From 2-12-FULL-35-15 sp036386835 (GTDB lineage: Bacteria; Bacteroidota; Bacteroidia; 2-12-FULL-35-15): DNA of 64,000 bases. The stretch is taken from positions 1-64,000 of the forward strand of contig DASVUX010000064.1 of the NCBI GenBank assembly GCA_036386835.1. Direction: 5' to 3'. The stretch's first letter is position 1. Every line of letters begins with the position of its first letter. The notes under the pieces were generated by a model. That model made no database searches, was not told where the DNA came from, and worked only from the letters and a program-made list of their open reading frames with translations. The position numbers and the translations under genes were made by a program. This document shows, in pieces, positions 27,881-37,105 of the stretch.

Positions 27881-29497
27881 TTATTGTAAAACAATTTTTT
27901 TAGCAGTCTGTTCTTTCTTGTCACTTAATAGGAAGGTATAAATGCCTTTCGGATATTTGCTTAAATCGAAACTTTGGGTTACTACACCTTCACTACTTTT
28001 GATGGTTTCGAAATAAATCAATGCACCTTTATTATCAAGAATCTTTATTGTAAGATCTGACTTCTCCGTTGATATATAACTCATTTGAAACTCGCCATTG
28101 GTAGGTGTTGGGTAAATTTTTAAGTCACTTTCCTCAGGCTGAATTGGTTTAATCCCCACAAATGTTTCATCATTAATTTTAGCAATAATCATATCATAAT
28201 TGTTATAAGCAGCCGGATTCATTTCAGGAGGGCCAACCACAGAGTGTGAACCAACCATAGCAGGACCGTTTACATGCCCAAAAAAGTACACATTCCCATG
28301 CAGATCAGGACGGGCTCTAAAGCCAACATTTCCTGTTGGCTGAACTGTCCAATCAACTACAAAATTAGTATCGCATTTAATTATAAAGAAACTTCCATCA
28401 CCATCCTGCCAATTCTCACTGAGAGCGGTTTGATGAAAGTTGCTTCCATACCCGGCCACAATTAAATCATTTGCTGTCAATTCAACCGAGATGGCACGAT
28501 AGTCAACATTCTCAGCAAATGTACAGGCTCCGTTTCTATTAAATTTGGCAAAATAGGTATTTCCAGACCCCCCTAAAGTATAGCTGCCGATGGTAAGAGG
28601 TGAGCTACAGGATCCATATGCATATACATTTTCATTATTGTCAATTGCGATACATCCGATTTCTTCTTCAGACCCTGGTGATGTGGATGTTCCAATATTT
28701 TGAACCCATTGAAGATCACCATTTGTGTCCAATTTTAAAATAATGCCGTTTTTAGATCCGCTTTTCATGTAATTAACCCCATCCATTGAAAATTGAAAAA
28801 AGCTGCCTAGGATATAGATATTTTTATTTGAATCAACCTTTAAGTCCATCATTCTAATATGGCCATTAGTTTGTTTTGTCCAGTCAGAGGTTCCGGAACT
28901 ATTGAATTTTGAAACGAAGACGGAAGGGGAGAAAGTAGTGCTGATCAATGTTACACTTTCGAATATTGCAGTATCCTTAAAATATCCGGCCACATAATAA
29001 TTCTTTTCTTCGTCCATGGCAAACTGAAATATTGATATATCGGGATATAACTTTATATTTATTAAAGATCCCGACACCAGATCAAACGTAGCTATATAAG
29101 ATCCGCCTGTGTAAGTATTGCCATCCATTAAAATCTGCGGAGCAGACACACCTGCAACAATTAACTGATTATCATTATTAATTCCAGCGCCACAAATAGT
29201 CCCTCCCCCAATAGTTCCGTTTCCACCACTTAAAATAGCTTTATTCCAGATTAATGTACCGAAAGGATCATATTTGGAAATTGATGAACCTTCCTTGTGA
29301 TCGTTTGGGCAAGTATAATAACTATCATGTGTGCATGTATAGTTAGTTATAGTGAATAGATTTTCCTCTGAATCTACATAAATATCCTCTGAGATATTCC
29401 AGTCAGAATATTGTTCCTTACCTGCCCATTGTACAGATTGTGCGGATAATTGGCCAAGTATTAGGCTGAGACAAATAATAAGTAAAATATTTTTCAT
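27881..29497 (-). CDS. SBBP-like propeller protein with T9SS type A sorting domain (copy 2)
   Basis: 538 residues, paralogue of the 26238 gene. It shares the signal-peptide context (QLSAQSVQWAGKEQYSDWN), the Cys-containing loop YTCTHDSYYTCPND, the segment GYGSNFH-x-x-ALS-x-NWQDGDGSFFI and the C-terminal sorting domain (LKIYPTPTNGEFQMSY ... YPKGIYTFLLSDKKE). The genes are 92 bp apart on the same strand. It is secreted by the T9SS and probably has a beta-propeller fold. Confidence 0.87.
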   Translation of the reverse strand: MKNILLIICLSLILGQLSAQSVQWAGKEQYSDWNISEDIYVDSEENLFTITNYTCTHDSYYTCPNDHKEGSSISKYDPFGTLIWNKAILSGGNGTIGGGTICGAGINNDNQLIVAGVSAPQILMDGNTYTGGSYIATFDLVSGSLINIKLYPDISIFQFAMDEEKNYYVAGYFKDTAIFESVTLISTTFSPSVFVSKFNSSGTSDWTKQTNGHIRMMDLKVDSNKNIYILGSFFQFSMDGVNYMKSGSKNGIILKLDTNGDLQWVQNIGTSTSPGSEEEIGCIAIDNNENVYAYGSCSSPLTIGSYTLGGSGNTYFAKFNRNGACTFAENVDYRAISVELTANDLIVAGYGSNFHQTALSENWQDGDGSFFIIKCDTNFVVDWTVQPTGNVGFRARPDLHGNVYFFGHVNGPAMVGSHSVVGPPEMNPAAYNNYDMIIAKINDETFVGIKPIQPEESDLKIYPTPTNGEFQMSYISTEKSDLTIKILDNKGALIYFETIKSSEGVVTQSFDLSKYPKGIYTFLLSDKKEQTAKKIVLQ

Positions 29498-29726
29498 GGA
29501 TTTTAAATTTATGATGTCATTTCACATTTTGATTTCAAAATGCAGGCCACTACGATTACTTATGAACCAGCTATATGAAAGGGTAAAACCGGAATAAAAG
29601 TGGGTGAAATAGTTTTGATGCGAATTCTGGGGATTATATTCTACGATTTTACCAAGATATTAACAAATGTGCCAGTAAATGTCGAGCACAAAATGATTTT
29701 AGTCTATAATTGGAAAAAATTAAATC

Positions 29727-32700
29727 ATGAAACAAAAACAAACATTTAAATCTTTGCTTGTTCTCACCCTTTCAGCATTTAGCTTTTCTGTAAATGCGCA
29801 AAGAGAAATTAACAGCAATTTTGCAGGACAAAACACTCATGTAGCTTCAACGTATAGAGTATGGTCTAGTCCAACAACTTATAATAACTATTATGAAAAA
29901 AACTCTTTAATGCCGCGGTACTGCAGCTATTGCGTAAGCGAGGAGCCAACAAGTGATCCTAATTGGGCAAATGAAGATTGGGGCAAAGTGGATTATTATT
30001 GGAATGATGTTAAAAACAGCGGAAGCCGAATGATGCGCATAGGAGGAATTCAATTTAATGAATATCCTCAGCCCACATGGAGTTATAGATGGCAAGTTGA
30101 ACAAGCCAAAGCGAATAATATGATTCCAATTGTTCAGGTAGGAGTTGGAACACCAAGTACTTCTAGTTCTTTTGATTTTCAATTAGAGGCTACGCAATTA
30201 ATACAATATCTGAATTCCGGTGGCCCTGGTAGTCCAACATATTGCAAATACTGGTCAATCGGAAATGAATATGATAAAATAGGCTGGTCATATATAGATT
30301 GTTTTAATATAACCAAAGCTTTTGCTAACGCTTTACGTGCCGAACAAGCAAGCATTTGTACTACTTTAGGTATTCCTTTAGATCCAATTGTTATTGTTGG
30401 TCCAGGCTTATCTTCTTACAGTTGGGATGAGCTTTATCCAGCAGCCGCCCTTTATCCAAAGCAATTATTGGATTATACAGATGCAGGAGAAACAATCCTT
30501 GATTATGTTGACGTTTTTAGCTTCAATTTTTATGGCTTCATCGATCAGGGTGCAACGGCCGCAGGATATGAGGTGCAAGCAAGTCGTGAACATGTGATAG
30601 ATATGTTGGCAGGAACTGATGCTGCAGATGAAGTCCTTTTTGCTAATACTTCACATTATACAAAGCTTGATTCAAAGTTGAAAAATAGCCTTTTAGGACC
30701 ATCCGGGCGTATAACTACTTACAATAGTACTCATGCACATCAGGTAACGGTAGCAATTACTGAAGCAAATGTTACCGAGTACAACGATGAAACAGATAAC
30801 ACACTTCAGGGTTTAGGAGTGAACAGCTTTATAGGGGGACAATTTTGGGCAGAGTTCATGCTTGAATCAATGAAGGGTGGTGTTTCATTTCTTAATTTTT
30901 GGAGTGCTATTGAAGGAATCAATATTGAAGGCGATAAAGGATATATTGGTTCTCAGAACGTAGGTTGGAAAAAGCCAGCGTATTGGCAATATCAAATGGT
31001 GGCTGAAAATTTTCCCGGAGGTACTTTTTATGGTACTACAAAAACCGGTGGTTCAATTTCTAATAACCATGTTAAGGTATATACTTGTACTAAAGGAAGC
31101 AATATCATCATCATGGTAATGAATCAGGTGGTGGAACCCACTCCTTCCACTCCCACAACTAATACAGTTCGGATTAACCTTAACGGTGCCAATCCTGCTT
31201 CGGGAGCTCAGTATGAATTTAAAACCGATGCGGTTACGGGTTTTAATCTGGAGCTTACATTATCAATTCCGAAAGAAGCTACCTATATATACGAATATAA
31301 TTCAGCTGGAACTCTTATCAGACAATGTAAGTATCGCCTGTATGGCGAAGCTAACAATAATTTGGGGCCAGCTTGCTCGCCAATAGCAATTGAAGTGACC
31401 GCAAGTCCCGATTGTGGAGCCGGGGGATCAGCAACTGCTTCTGTTTCGGATGGTACACCTCCTTATACTTATTCGTGGAATACAACACCTGTTCAAACCA
31501 CTGCGACTGCTACAAATATGCCGGTAGGTTCTTATACCGTGACAGTGACTGATGCCAATAGCTTGGTCAGTACCGCTACAGCCAATATTTTTACGGCATC
31601 CGGAAGCCCTGATTTATATATTCGGGATTCTCCGGAAGACATAGGTAATCAGGCAAACCTGGAAACTCCAGGAGGGGTTTTCTGGAATAGCTGTGATGTA
31701 TGGGTACGACAATTCCCTGATGGTTTTACCAACCAGGTATCCGAGCCTATAGAATACACAGCCGGAGTTTCTAATTATATCTATGTAAGAGTTAAAAATC
31801 GTGGATGTGCAATAGAAGGGGGAGATCTTTACGTCCATTGGGCTGCCGCTTCGTCTGGTCTTGGATGGCCTGCGCAATGGCAGGGTTCGGTCGTAACTGA
31901 TGCCTGCGGAACTTTGGTATATGGTGATTTGGCAGGTTCAGTACCGGGCATTTCAATAGGGGGTGGAGCAGAGCAAATTTACCAGATTGAATGGCCAAAT
32001 GTGCCTAACCCTGATAACTATTGTATTGATGTCAACCATTTTTGCCTTTACGCCAGGATCGAGAACCCTTTAGCTCCGAATAACGGTATGAATGTTACAG
32101 AAACACAATGGATTTGGGACAATGCCAAGGAGAATAATAATGTTGCCTGGAAGAACATTACCGTAAAAAATGTTGCGGCTGGTATTATTGAACCGCCTTG
32201 CGATCCATTAATTGTTCGTAATATTTTAAATACACCAGCTAATATTAATCTCCAGTTTAAGGTTCCGGTTGAGGATTTGAAAGAATCGCAATTAATGAAT
32301 GGATCTATTAAAGTTGACTTAGGTCCTGAGCTTTACGCAAAATGGGTAGCCGGAGGAAGGTTGGGTTTTGGTATTGAAGAAACCAAAACGGCTTGCCATA
32401 AAAATCAAAATGGCTCTTGCAAGCACCGCCATATCCATAGAAATGAGGTAAGCATTAAGCCTTATGAAATCGAAATATTACATCCTGAAGCCCATATTGA
32501 TAACATTACAATGGCTGCAGGAGAAATTAATAACATTTGTGTGAAGTTTAATTTCAAACCAACGACTTCACCGAAGGCTATATTTAATTTTGATATTATT
32601 CAGAATACGGACGTATCCGGAACGCCTAAATTAACGGGTGGAGAAAGATATCTAATTAACCGGCCGTTTTGCAGTACACCGGATGCGGGAAGAGATATTA

Positions 32701-34067
32701 CTATCGGCCGCGGTTGTCCGGTGACTTTAAGGGCAACCCCGTTCCAGCAAGGAGCTAAATATAATTGGTATGACAGCAGAACGGGAATATTAGCAGATAC
32801 AGGTCAAATAATAAAAGTATCGCCTTATAATGCTACAACCTATGAATTGGAAATGATTTCACCTAATGGTTGTATTGCCTATGATTCGGTAAGAGTTACG
32901 ATCCAGCAGTCCAGAATGTGCCCGATCAAAGACTTTGCATTAAGTTGCCCGGTACCGGGAGTTTCTGAAAAGCAATTGACAGGATATATCAGCAATCCGA
33001 AAAACCTGGTGGGTGATACAGCTTATATTTTAGATCAGCTTACTATTTCCAACTTAGGTTCTCTTACATTGGATAACATGATTGTGGCTGTGGGCCCGGG
33101 TGGCAGTATTAAAGTAGACCAGGGAGGAAAACTGGTAATCAAAGGTTCTGTTCTTGGGGGATGCTCGGGTCAGACATGGGGCGGTATTATTGTAACAGGA
33201 AATAATTCCGATCCTAACCAGGTGTACATTGAAGGAACGCAGATATTAAATTCTGCCAAACCTGTATCGACCGACCATGTTAAAGGGTTTACTTTTATTG
33301 ACAATGTCGTTGTCGGGGATTCCACAGGTGTGTATCTAAAGCATAACAAAGAGTTTATCCTTAAAGGAAATTACTTTGAAGGATTTGCCGCCGGAGTTAA
33401 AACTTCACAGACCTTACCAAATACCGGTTCTGAAATCAAGGATAATTACTTCCTGAGTACAAACGTAGGATTGTCGATGAAAAATGATAATCATGCAACG
33501 CTCGATATTCAATGTAATGTTTTTGATGATTATGGCCAATATGCTATATACAGCAAGAATACAGTTCTCAAGAACCAGGGAACATTGTTGAGCGGGGCAG
33601 GAAATGCGTTTATCAATTCTACATCTTCTATGGTCAACGCACCGCTTTATCATAATGGTCTTGCAATGACCTATTATTATGATCCTTTAAATCCAATTTC
33701 CTTAGTCACAAATCTTGGATTAACCGCCATTGCATTGCCGGGTGGAAATAAAGCTTGTGATACTGCGATTTACAGATCCATGGAACCTGCAGAAAATAGT
33801 ATAATTGAAGAATCAGGTGTGGCCTACAACCTTTATCCAAATCCTAATAACGGGGAGATGGTACTTGATTATGAATTATCTGAAGGTCAATCAGGATCCT
33901 TCACTTTGTATGATATAACAGGAAGAGTTATTTCAACTTATAATTTAATCAGCACTAACACATCTCTTAGCATTAAAGAGGATGAGCTGGTAAACGGTAT
34001 TTATTTCTATACTGTGAGAATTGACGGTCAAATCAAAAAGTCAAATAAGGTTATAATAATGAAATAA
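29727..34067 (+). CDS. Large T9SS cargo with clan GH-A-like glycosidase domain, SprB repeat and beta-helix segment
   Basis: 1446 residues with a signal peptide (FSFSVNAQ). The first ~500 residues look like a (beta/alpha)8 glycosidase of clan GH-A. RMMRIGGIQFN lies early, Glu181 in YWSIGNEYD fits the acid/base after strand 4, and Glu346 in VAITEANVTEYND fits the nucleophile after strand 7. A SprB-type repeat follows (SVSDGTPPYTYSWNT), then a DUF-like Ig region, a Cys/His patch (CHKNQNGSCKHRHIHR), a short beta-helix stretch (SIKVDQGGKLVIKGS) and a type A sorting domain (YNLYPNPNNGEMVLDY). The exact GH family is not assigned. It may cut an extracellular polysaccharide (inference). Confidence 0.75.
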   Translation: MKQKQTFKSLLVLTLSAFSFSVNAQREINSNFAGQNTHVASTYRVWSSPTTYNNYYEKNSLMPRYCSYCVSEEPTSDPNWANEDWGKVDYYWNDVKNSGSRMMRIGGIQFNEYPQPTWSYRWQVEQAKANNMIPIVQVGVGTPSTSSSFDFQLEATQLIQYLNSGGPGSPTYCKYWSIGNEYDKIGWSYIDCFNITKAFANALRAEQASICTTLGIPLDPIVIVGPGLSSYSWDELYPAAALYPKQLLDYTDAGETILDYVDVFSFNFYGFIDQGATAAGYEVQASREHVIDMLAGTDAADEVLFANTSHYTKLDSKLKNSLLGPSGRITTYNSTHAHQVTVAITEANVTEYNDETDNTLQGLGVNSFIGGQFWAEFMLESMKGGVSFLNFWSAIEGINIEGDKGYIGSQNVGWKKPAYWQYQMVAENFPGGTFYGTTKTGGSISNNHVKVYTCTKGSNIIIMVMNQVVEPTPSTPTTNTVRINLNGANPASGAQYEFKTDAVTGFNLELTLSIPKEATYIYEYNSAGTLIRQCKYRLYGEANNNLGPACSPIAIEVTASPDCGAGGSATASVSDGTPPYTYSWNTTPVQTTATATNMPVGSYTVTVTDANSLVSTATANIFTASGSPDLYIRDSPEDIGNQANLETPGGVFWNSCDVWVRQFPDGFTNQVSEPIEYTAGVSNYIYVRVKNRGCAIEGGDLYVHWAAASSGLGWPAQWQGSVVTDACGTLVYGDLAGSVPGISIGGGAEQIYQIEWPNVPNPDNYCIDVNHFCLYARIENPLAPNNGMNVTETQWIWDNAKENNNVAWKNITVKNVAAGIIEPPCDPLIVRNILNTPANINLQFKVPVEDLKESQLMNGSIKVDLGPELYAKWVAGGRLGFGIEETKTACHKNQNGSCKHRHIHRNEVSIKPYEIEILHPEAHIDNITMAAGEINNICVKFNFKPTTSPKAIFNFDIIQNTDVSGTPKLTGGERYLINRPFCSTPDAGRDITIGRGCPVTLRATPFQQGAKYNWYDSRTGILADTGQIIKVSPYNATTYELEMISPNGCIAYDSVRVTIQQSRMCPIKDFALSCPVPGVSEKQLTGYISNPKNLVGDTAYILDQLTISNLGSLTLDNMIVAVGPGGSIKVDQGGKLVIKGSVLGGCSGQTWGGIIVTGNNSDPNQVYIEGTQILNSAKPVSTDHVKGFTFIDNVVVGDSTGVYLKHNKEFILKGNYFEGFAAGVKTSQTLPNTGSEIKDNYFLSTNVGLSMKNDNHATLDIQCNVFDDYGQYAIYSKNTVLKNQGTLLSGAGNAFINSTSSMVNAPLYHNGLAMTYYYDPLNPISLVTNLGLTAIALPGGNKACDTAIYRSMEPAENSIIEESGVAYNLYPNPNNGEMVLDYELSEGQSGSFTLYDITGRVISTYNLISTNTSLSIKEDELVNGIYFYTVRIDGQIKKSNKVIIMK

Positions 34068-34083
34068 GAAACGGTTGCAAATG

Positions 34084-34113
34084 AAAAGAGAGGGGCTGGC
34101 CCTCTCTTTTTTG
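34084..34113 (+). terminator. Terminator of the large T9SS cargo gene
   Basis: A perfect 11-bp stem AAAAGAGAGGG/CCCTCTCTTTT (34084-34094 and 34100-34110) with loop GCTGG runs into a T tract. It starts 17 bp after the stop. Confidence 0.9.
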
Positions 34114-34159
34114 TTTGTAATCGATACCAATCTCTGAATAAAGAATAAATCAAAAAACA

Positions 34160-35046
34160 ATGGCAAGTATTTTTTTAAGTCACACTGGCATTGATAAACC
34201 ATTTGTTGAAAAGCTTTTCAAAGATCTGAAAAGGATCGGAGTAGATGTGTGGTTCGACAAGTGGGCAATTCACTTAGGTGGAAAATAAATGAAGAGATCA
34301 ATACAAATGAATATCTGGGAATAGTATTGACACCTGAAGCGCTAAATTCAGAATGGGTTAAAACTGAAATAGACGCGGGATGGGTAAAACAAATAAACAG
34401 CAAAAGAATAGTTGTGATACCCATTCTTTTGAGGGATTGTGAAATTCCATTATTACTTGCAGGACGGAAGTATGCTGATTTTCGGACTGTTTATGATAAT
34501 GGATTTTCAGAACTGGCTTCTATTTTTGGAATTAAAAATACCGATACGATTTCTGAAAGTAACTGGCGGAAATTTACCAAATGTAAAGGCGGGGAATGGA
34601 AAAAATTCAGGGAAATGGAATTTAGTGATTTGGTGACTGCACTAGCAATGAGGGCGCGGGAATTTAATTGGTCTCTATGGACGGGTTCTGGCAATAATCG
34701 CTATTCGATATCCGTGAGTGCCCGATGGAGTTCTGGTGCAAATGGTGTATTCAAACATCTGTCTGTAAGACTTTGCGGAAAAACTAATGCTTATATGTTA
34801 TGTCCCGACGGTGAATACAACCCTAATAACTTAAATGCTTCTGACTTTACAATTCACATTGGAAATACTATTAACGCCTGTGAAGAATATATCTGGAGAA
34901 AAATGAAAGAACTTAATCTCAGCAATGGCCATCCTGAAGGACAATCATATATAAATACTCATAAATTTATTAAAGAAACAGATAGAAATATTCTTATTAA
35001 GGAATTTATTCGAAAGACACAATGGGATAAAAATATGCCTCTTTAA
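34160..35046 (+). pseudogene. TIR-domain protein gene, frameshifted
   Basis: An ATG at 34160 reads the start of a TIR domain (MASIFLSHTGIDKPFVEKLF, GVDVWFDKW) and stops at TAA 34286-34288. The -1 frame continues the same domain (INEEINTNEYLGIVLTPEALNSEWVKTEIDAGW), including the Glu expected to be the NADase catalytic residue. One missing A in the run at 34282-34285 would restore one frame of about 296 residues. The C-terminal ~130 residues (WSLWTGSGNNRYSISV ...) are not recognised. Bacterial TIR proteins often act in anti-phage defence by NAD+ cleavage, but no partner gene is seen here. It could be a true decay, a sequence error, or slippage on A-AAA before the stop. Confidence 0.8.
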
Positions 35047-35464
35047 TTCTTTCGTGACCTGGATTGTATTGACAATAGCTCAATTACAGTTGCTGGCACT
35101 TCAAAATTATACAGTGGGCAACAGGTACTCGAACCTTTAAACTCAATTGCTCTATACATTTTTAAGGGCTAAGCATATTCTTCTTCGGGAATGGAAATTC
35201 TTTTCTGAAGCTCTTTCTGAGAAAAATGCCTGCATCGATTTCGTTGATTTCTTGATTGCTTTCATTGCTCCGTAAGATCCGGATTTTTAAATAGAAAGCC
35301 GCTGATATCAGCGGCTTTAATATTAGTACCCTGCGGGTTGTAAATATCGAACTTTTTAGAAGATCTTCAACTACTTAGAGTTTTTGATGTCCAGTTGCCC
35401 ACTTTACAAAAAAGGGCTACGGCCTATAAATGATAGAACCTGGTGGTCTTAGCAAGCTTTTACG
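35047..35464. other. Gene-free region with palindrome and degenerate repeats
   Basis: 418 bp with no supportable ORF. It holds a perfect 24-bp palindrome and repeat copy C (35295-35389). Two further stretches with partial likeness to the repeat tail lie near 35115-35150 (GGTACTCGAACC) and 35428-35460 (TAGAACCTGGTGG). Confidence 0.5.
35295..35389. repeat. Dispersed intergenic repeat, copy C
   Basis: A perfect 24-bp palindrome centred on GATATC (35295-35318) is followed by a tail with TACCCTGCGGGTTG, AAATATCGAAC, TTTTTAGAAGAT and ACTTAGAGTTTTTGATG. The tail aligns with copies A and B. It lies 76 bp past the 3' end of the minus-strand VOC gene. Confidence 0.6.
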
Positions 35465-35890
35465 TTATTTTTTTGGGTCAAATTTGACCATCCATTCAAT
35501 ACCGAATTTATCTCTAAACATCGCAAAATAAGCTCCAGCAGGGCTCTCGTCCATAGGCATTTCAATTTGTCCACCCACTGAAAGACCGTTAAATAAATTA
35601 TAGGCTTCTTCTTTGCTTTCCGCACTGATTGAAATTTTGCTTCTGTTTTCCTCTTCACTTACTTTTCCCATAATTTCTAATATGTCATTAGCCATTAAAA
35701 CGTTACTACCAATAGGCAAAGCAATATGCATTATTTTGTTTTCCTCGTTTTCGGGTATAGGATATTCAGGGCTTGAAATTTCTTTAAAGCGAATAACCTT
35801 GGAGAATTCTCCGCCAAACACTGATTTGTAAAAGGTAAATGCTTCTTCTGCATTTCCATTAAAGTTGATATGCGGATTAATTTGTGCCAT
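35465..35890 (-). CDS. VOC-superfamily protein, PhnB-like
   Basis: 141 residues. The opening INPHINFNGNAEEAFTFYKSVFGGEF is typical of PhnB/3-demethylubiquinone-like VOC proteins. The second half has ISISAESKEEAYNLFNGLSVGGQIEMPM and FRDKFGIEWMVKFD. It is a two-module beta-alpha-beta fold that often binds a metal. Members act on small hydrophobic or aromatic compounds or serve as resistance proteins. It shares strand with the SRPBCC and ArsR genes and is probably regulated with them. Confidence 0.88.
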   Translation of the reverse strand: MAQINPHINFNGNAEEAFTFYKSVFGGEFSKVIRFKEISSPEYPIPENEENKIMHIALPIGSNVLMANDILEIMGKVSEEENRSKISISAESKEEAYNLFNGLSVGGQIEMPMDESPAGAYFAMFRDKFGIEWMVKFDPKK

Positions 35891-36013
35891 TGTTTATATT
35901 TGTTTTGGTTATTATTATTCAAGTTCTGATAAAATAAGTTGGAAACTTCTACTGCCCATTAGAGTTGTATTACTAATGCTGTCAAAAATTTAAGTCCATA
36001 CTTTTTCATAGTG

Positions 36014-36511
36014 TTATTTATTTAAGTCTGACAGTAAAGTGTCTAATTCATTTAATGTCGCAGTAAAGCCTTCTTTGAAACCCATTTCAATCATTTTCTC
36101 CATACGTTCAAGTGAATCATTGTAAATGGTAATACTTACTTTAGTTATTCCGTTTTGTTCACTGAAATTCAGATCCCAATCAGAACCCGGTAACACGGGG
36201 TTTTCATCTTTGTCTGCAAAAGCATTCAAATATTTGAAATTGGTTTTTGGTGTAATGGAAGTATATTTCTGAATGGCATAATGTTCTTGTCCTTCAGGAG
36301 TTACCATTGCATAAAATCTTCTGCCGCCTACTTTAAAGTCCATAGCTTTAGTTTTGGATGTAAAAGGCTTTGGAGCCCACCATTGATCAAGAATTTCCGG
36401 TTTTGTAAATGCGTTCCAAACCAATGAAAGTTCGGCTGCAAATTCTCTGTTTACAAATGCCGTGTGGTTTGTTTTGTCAACGGTAAACTCAAATAGCAAA
36501 TTGTTTTTCAT
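36014..36511 (-). CDS. SRPBCC/AHSA1-domain protein
   Basis: 165 residues. The START-like domain begins FTVDKTNHTAFVNREFAAELSLVWNAFTKPEILDQWWAPKPF, then MDFKVGGRRFYAMVTPEGQEHY and SDWDLNFSEQNGITKVSITI. It is a cytosolic helix-grip fold for hydrophobic ligands. Its start codon overlaps the stop of the ArsR-like gene by 4 bp, a common Bacteroidota pairing in which the regulator controls the SRPBCC protein. Confidence 0.92.
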   Translation of the reverse strand: MKNNLLFEFTVDKTNHTAFVNREFAAELSLVWNAFTKPEILDQWWAPKPFTSKTKAMDFKVGGRRFYAMVTPEGQEHYAIQKYTSITPKTNFKYLNAFADKDENPVLPGSDWDLNFSEQNGITKVSITIYNDSLERMEKMIEMGFKEGFTATLNELDTLLSDLNK

Positions 36512-36834
36512 TTTTTCTGTTTTTTTAGTGTTAATAATACGTTGTCGAGTTGATTGAATTGAATTTGCAGGATCGTCCTGAATTGTTCAATCCATTTGTC
36601 GATCTCTTTCACTTTGTTTACATTAATGTGGTAATAAATTTCTCTTCCTTTCTGTTCATGCTTTACCAATTCACATTCGGTTAATATTTGTATGTGTTTT
36701 GAAACTGCTTGCCTGCTTGTGTCAAAATGCTCGGCAAGTGCATTAGGTGTCATTGCCTGAGAGGCAAGTAAGACCAGTATTGCTCTGCGTGTCGGGTCGG
36801 CTATTGCCTGAAATACATCTCTTCTTACTTCCAT
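36508..36834 (-). CDS. ArsR/SmtB-family helix-turn-helix regulator
   Basis: 108 residues: MEVRRDVFQAIADPTRRAILVLLASQAMTPNALAEHFDTSRQAVSKHIQILTECELVKHEQKGREIYYHIN is the winged helix. There is no Cys metal-binding pair (the CxC of ArsR is absent), so it is of the non-metal subgroup that accompanies SRPBCC genes. It overlaps the SRPBCC start and has a duplicated 21-bp upstream element that may be its operator. Confidence 0.93.
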   Translation of the reverse strand: MEVRRDVFQAIADPTRRAILVLLASQAMTPNALAEHFDTSRQAVSKHIQILTECELVKHEQKGREIYYHINVNKVKEIDKWIEQFRTILQIQFNQLDNVLLTLKKQKK

Positions 36835-36847
36835 TCTTTAGATGATA

Positions 36848-36896
36848 TGCAATTATATGGTTTTGCAAATATATGTGCAATTATTTGGTTGCGCAA
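36848..36896. promoter_or_regulatory. Duplicated 21-bp element, probable ArsR-type operator
   Basis: TGCAATTAT-W-TGGTT-nn-GCAA occurs at 36848-36868 and 36876-36896, 28 bp apart, with GCAA/TTGC arms inside each copy. It begins 14 bp before the regulator's start codon, the position of a self-repressing operator. Confidence 0.65.
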
Positions 36897-36955
36897 GTTT
36901 TTTATCAAAAAAATTGTTACCGTATAATTCTTGTCCGTGTTTGTAAGGGAAAACG

Positions 36956-37086
36956 AAAAAGGCCACTAAGTTTCCTTAAGTGACCTTTTTATTCCTTTAA
37001 GAGCCGTTAGTTGCCCTGTTGTATCCTCGGGTTGCAAATAGCGGATTTTTAGATGATTTACAGCGACTTAAAATTCTGATGAATTC
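36956..37086. repeat. Dispersed intergenic repeat, copy A
   Basis: A hairpin (AAAAAGGCCACTAAG with CTTAAGTGACCTTTTT, 36956-36990) is followed by a tail with TATCCTCGGGTTGCAAATA, GGATTTTTAGATGATTTACAG and CGACTTAAAATTCTGATGAATTC-like end. It closely matches copy B in hairpin and tail. It lies 20 bp past the 3' end of the minus-strand TetR gene. Confidence 0.65.
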
Positions 37087-37105
37087 AGTAATTAAAATGG
37101 GTTGA

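Noticed and set aside
34282..34288. Programmed -1 frameshift in the TIR gene as the main explanation
   Set aside because: There is only a four-A run and no full slippery heptamer; a mutation or base-call loss is simpler.
35449..35658. 69-residue minus frame at the VOC gene end
   Set aside because: Out-of-frame shadow of the PhnB-like coding sequence.
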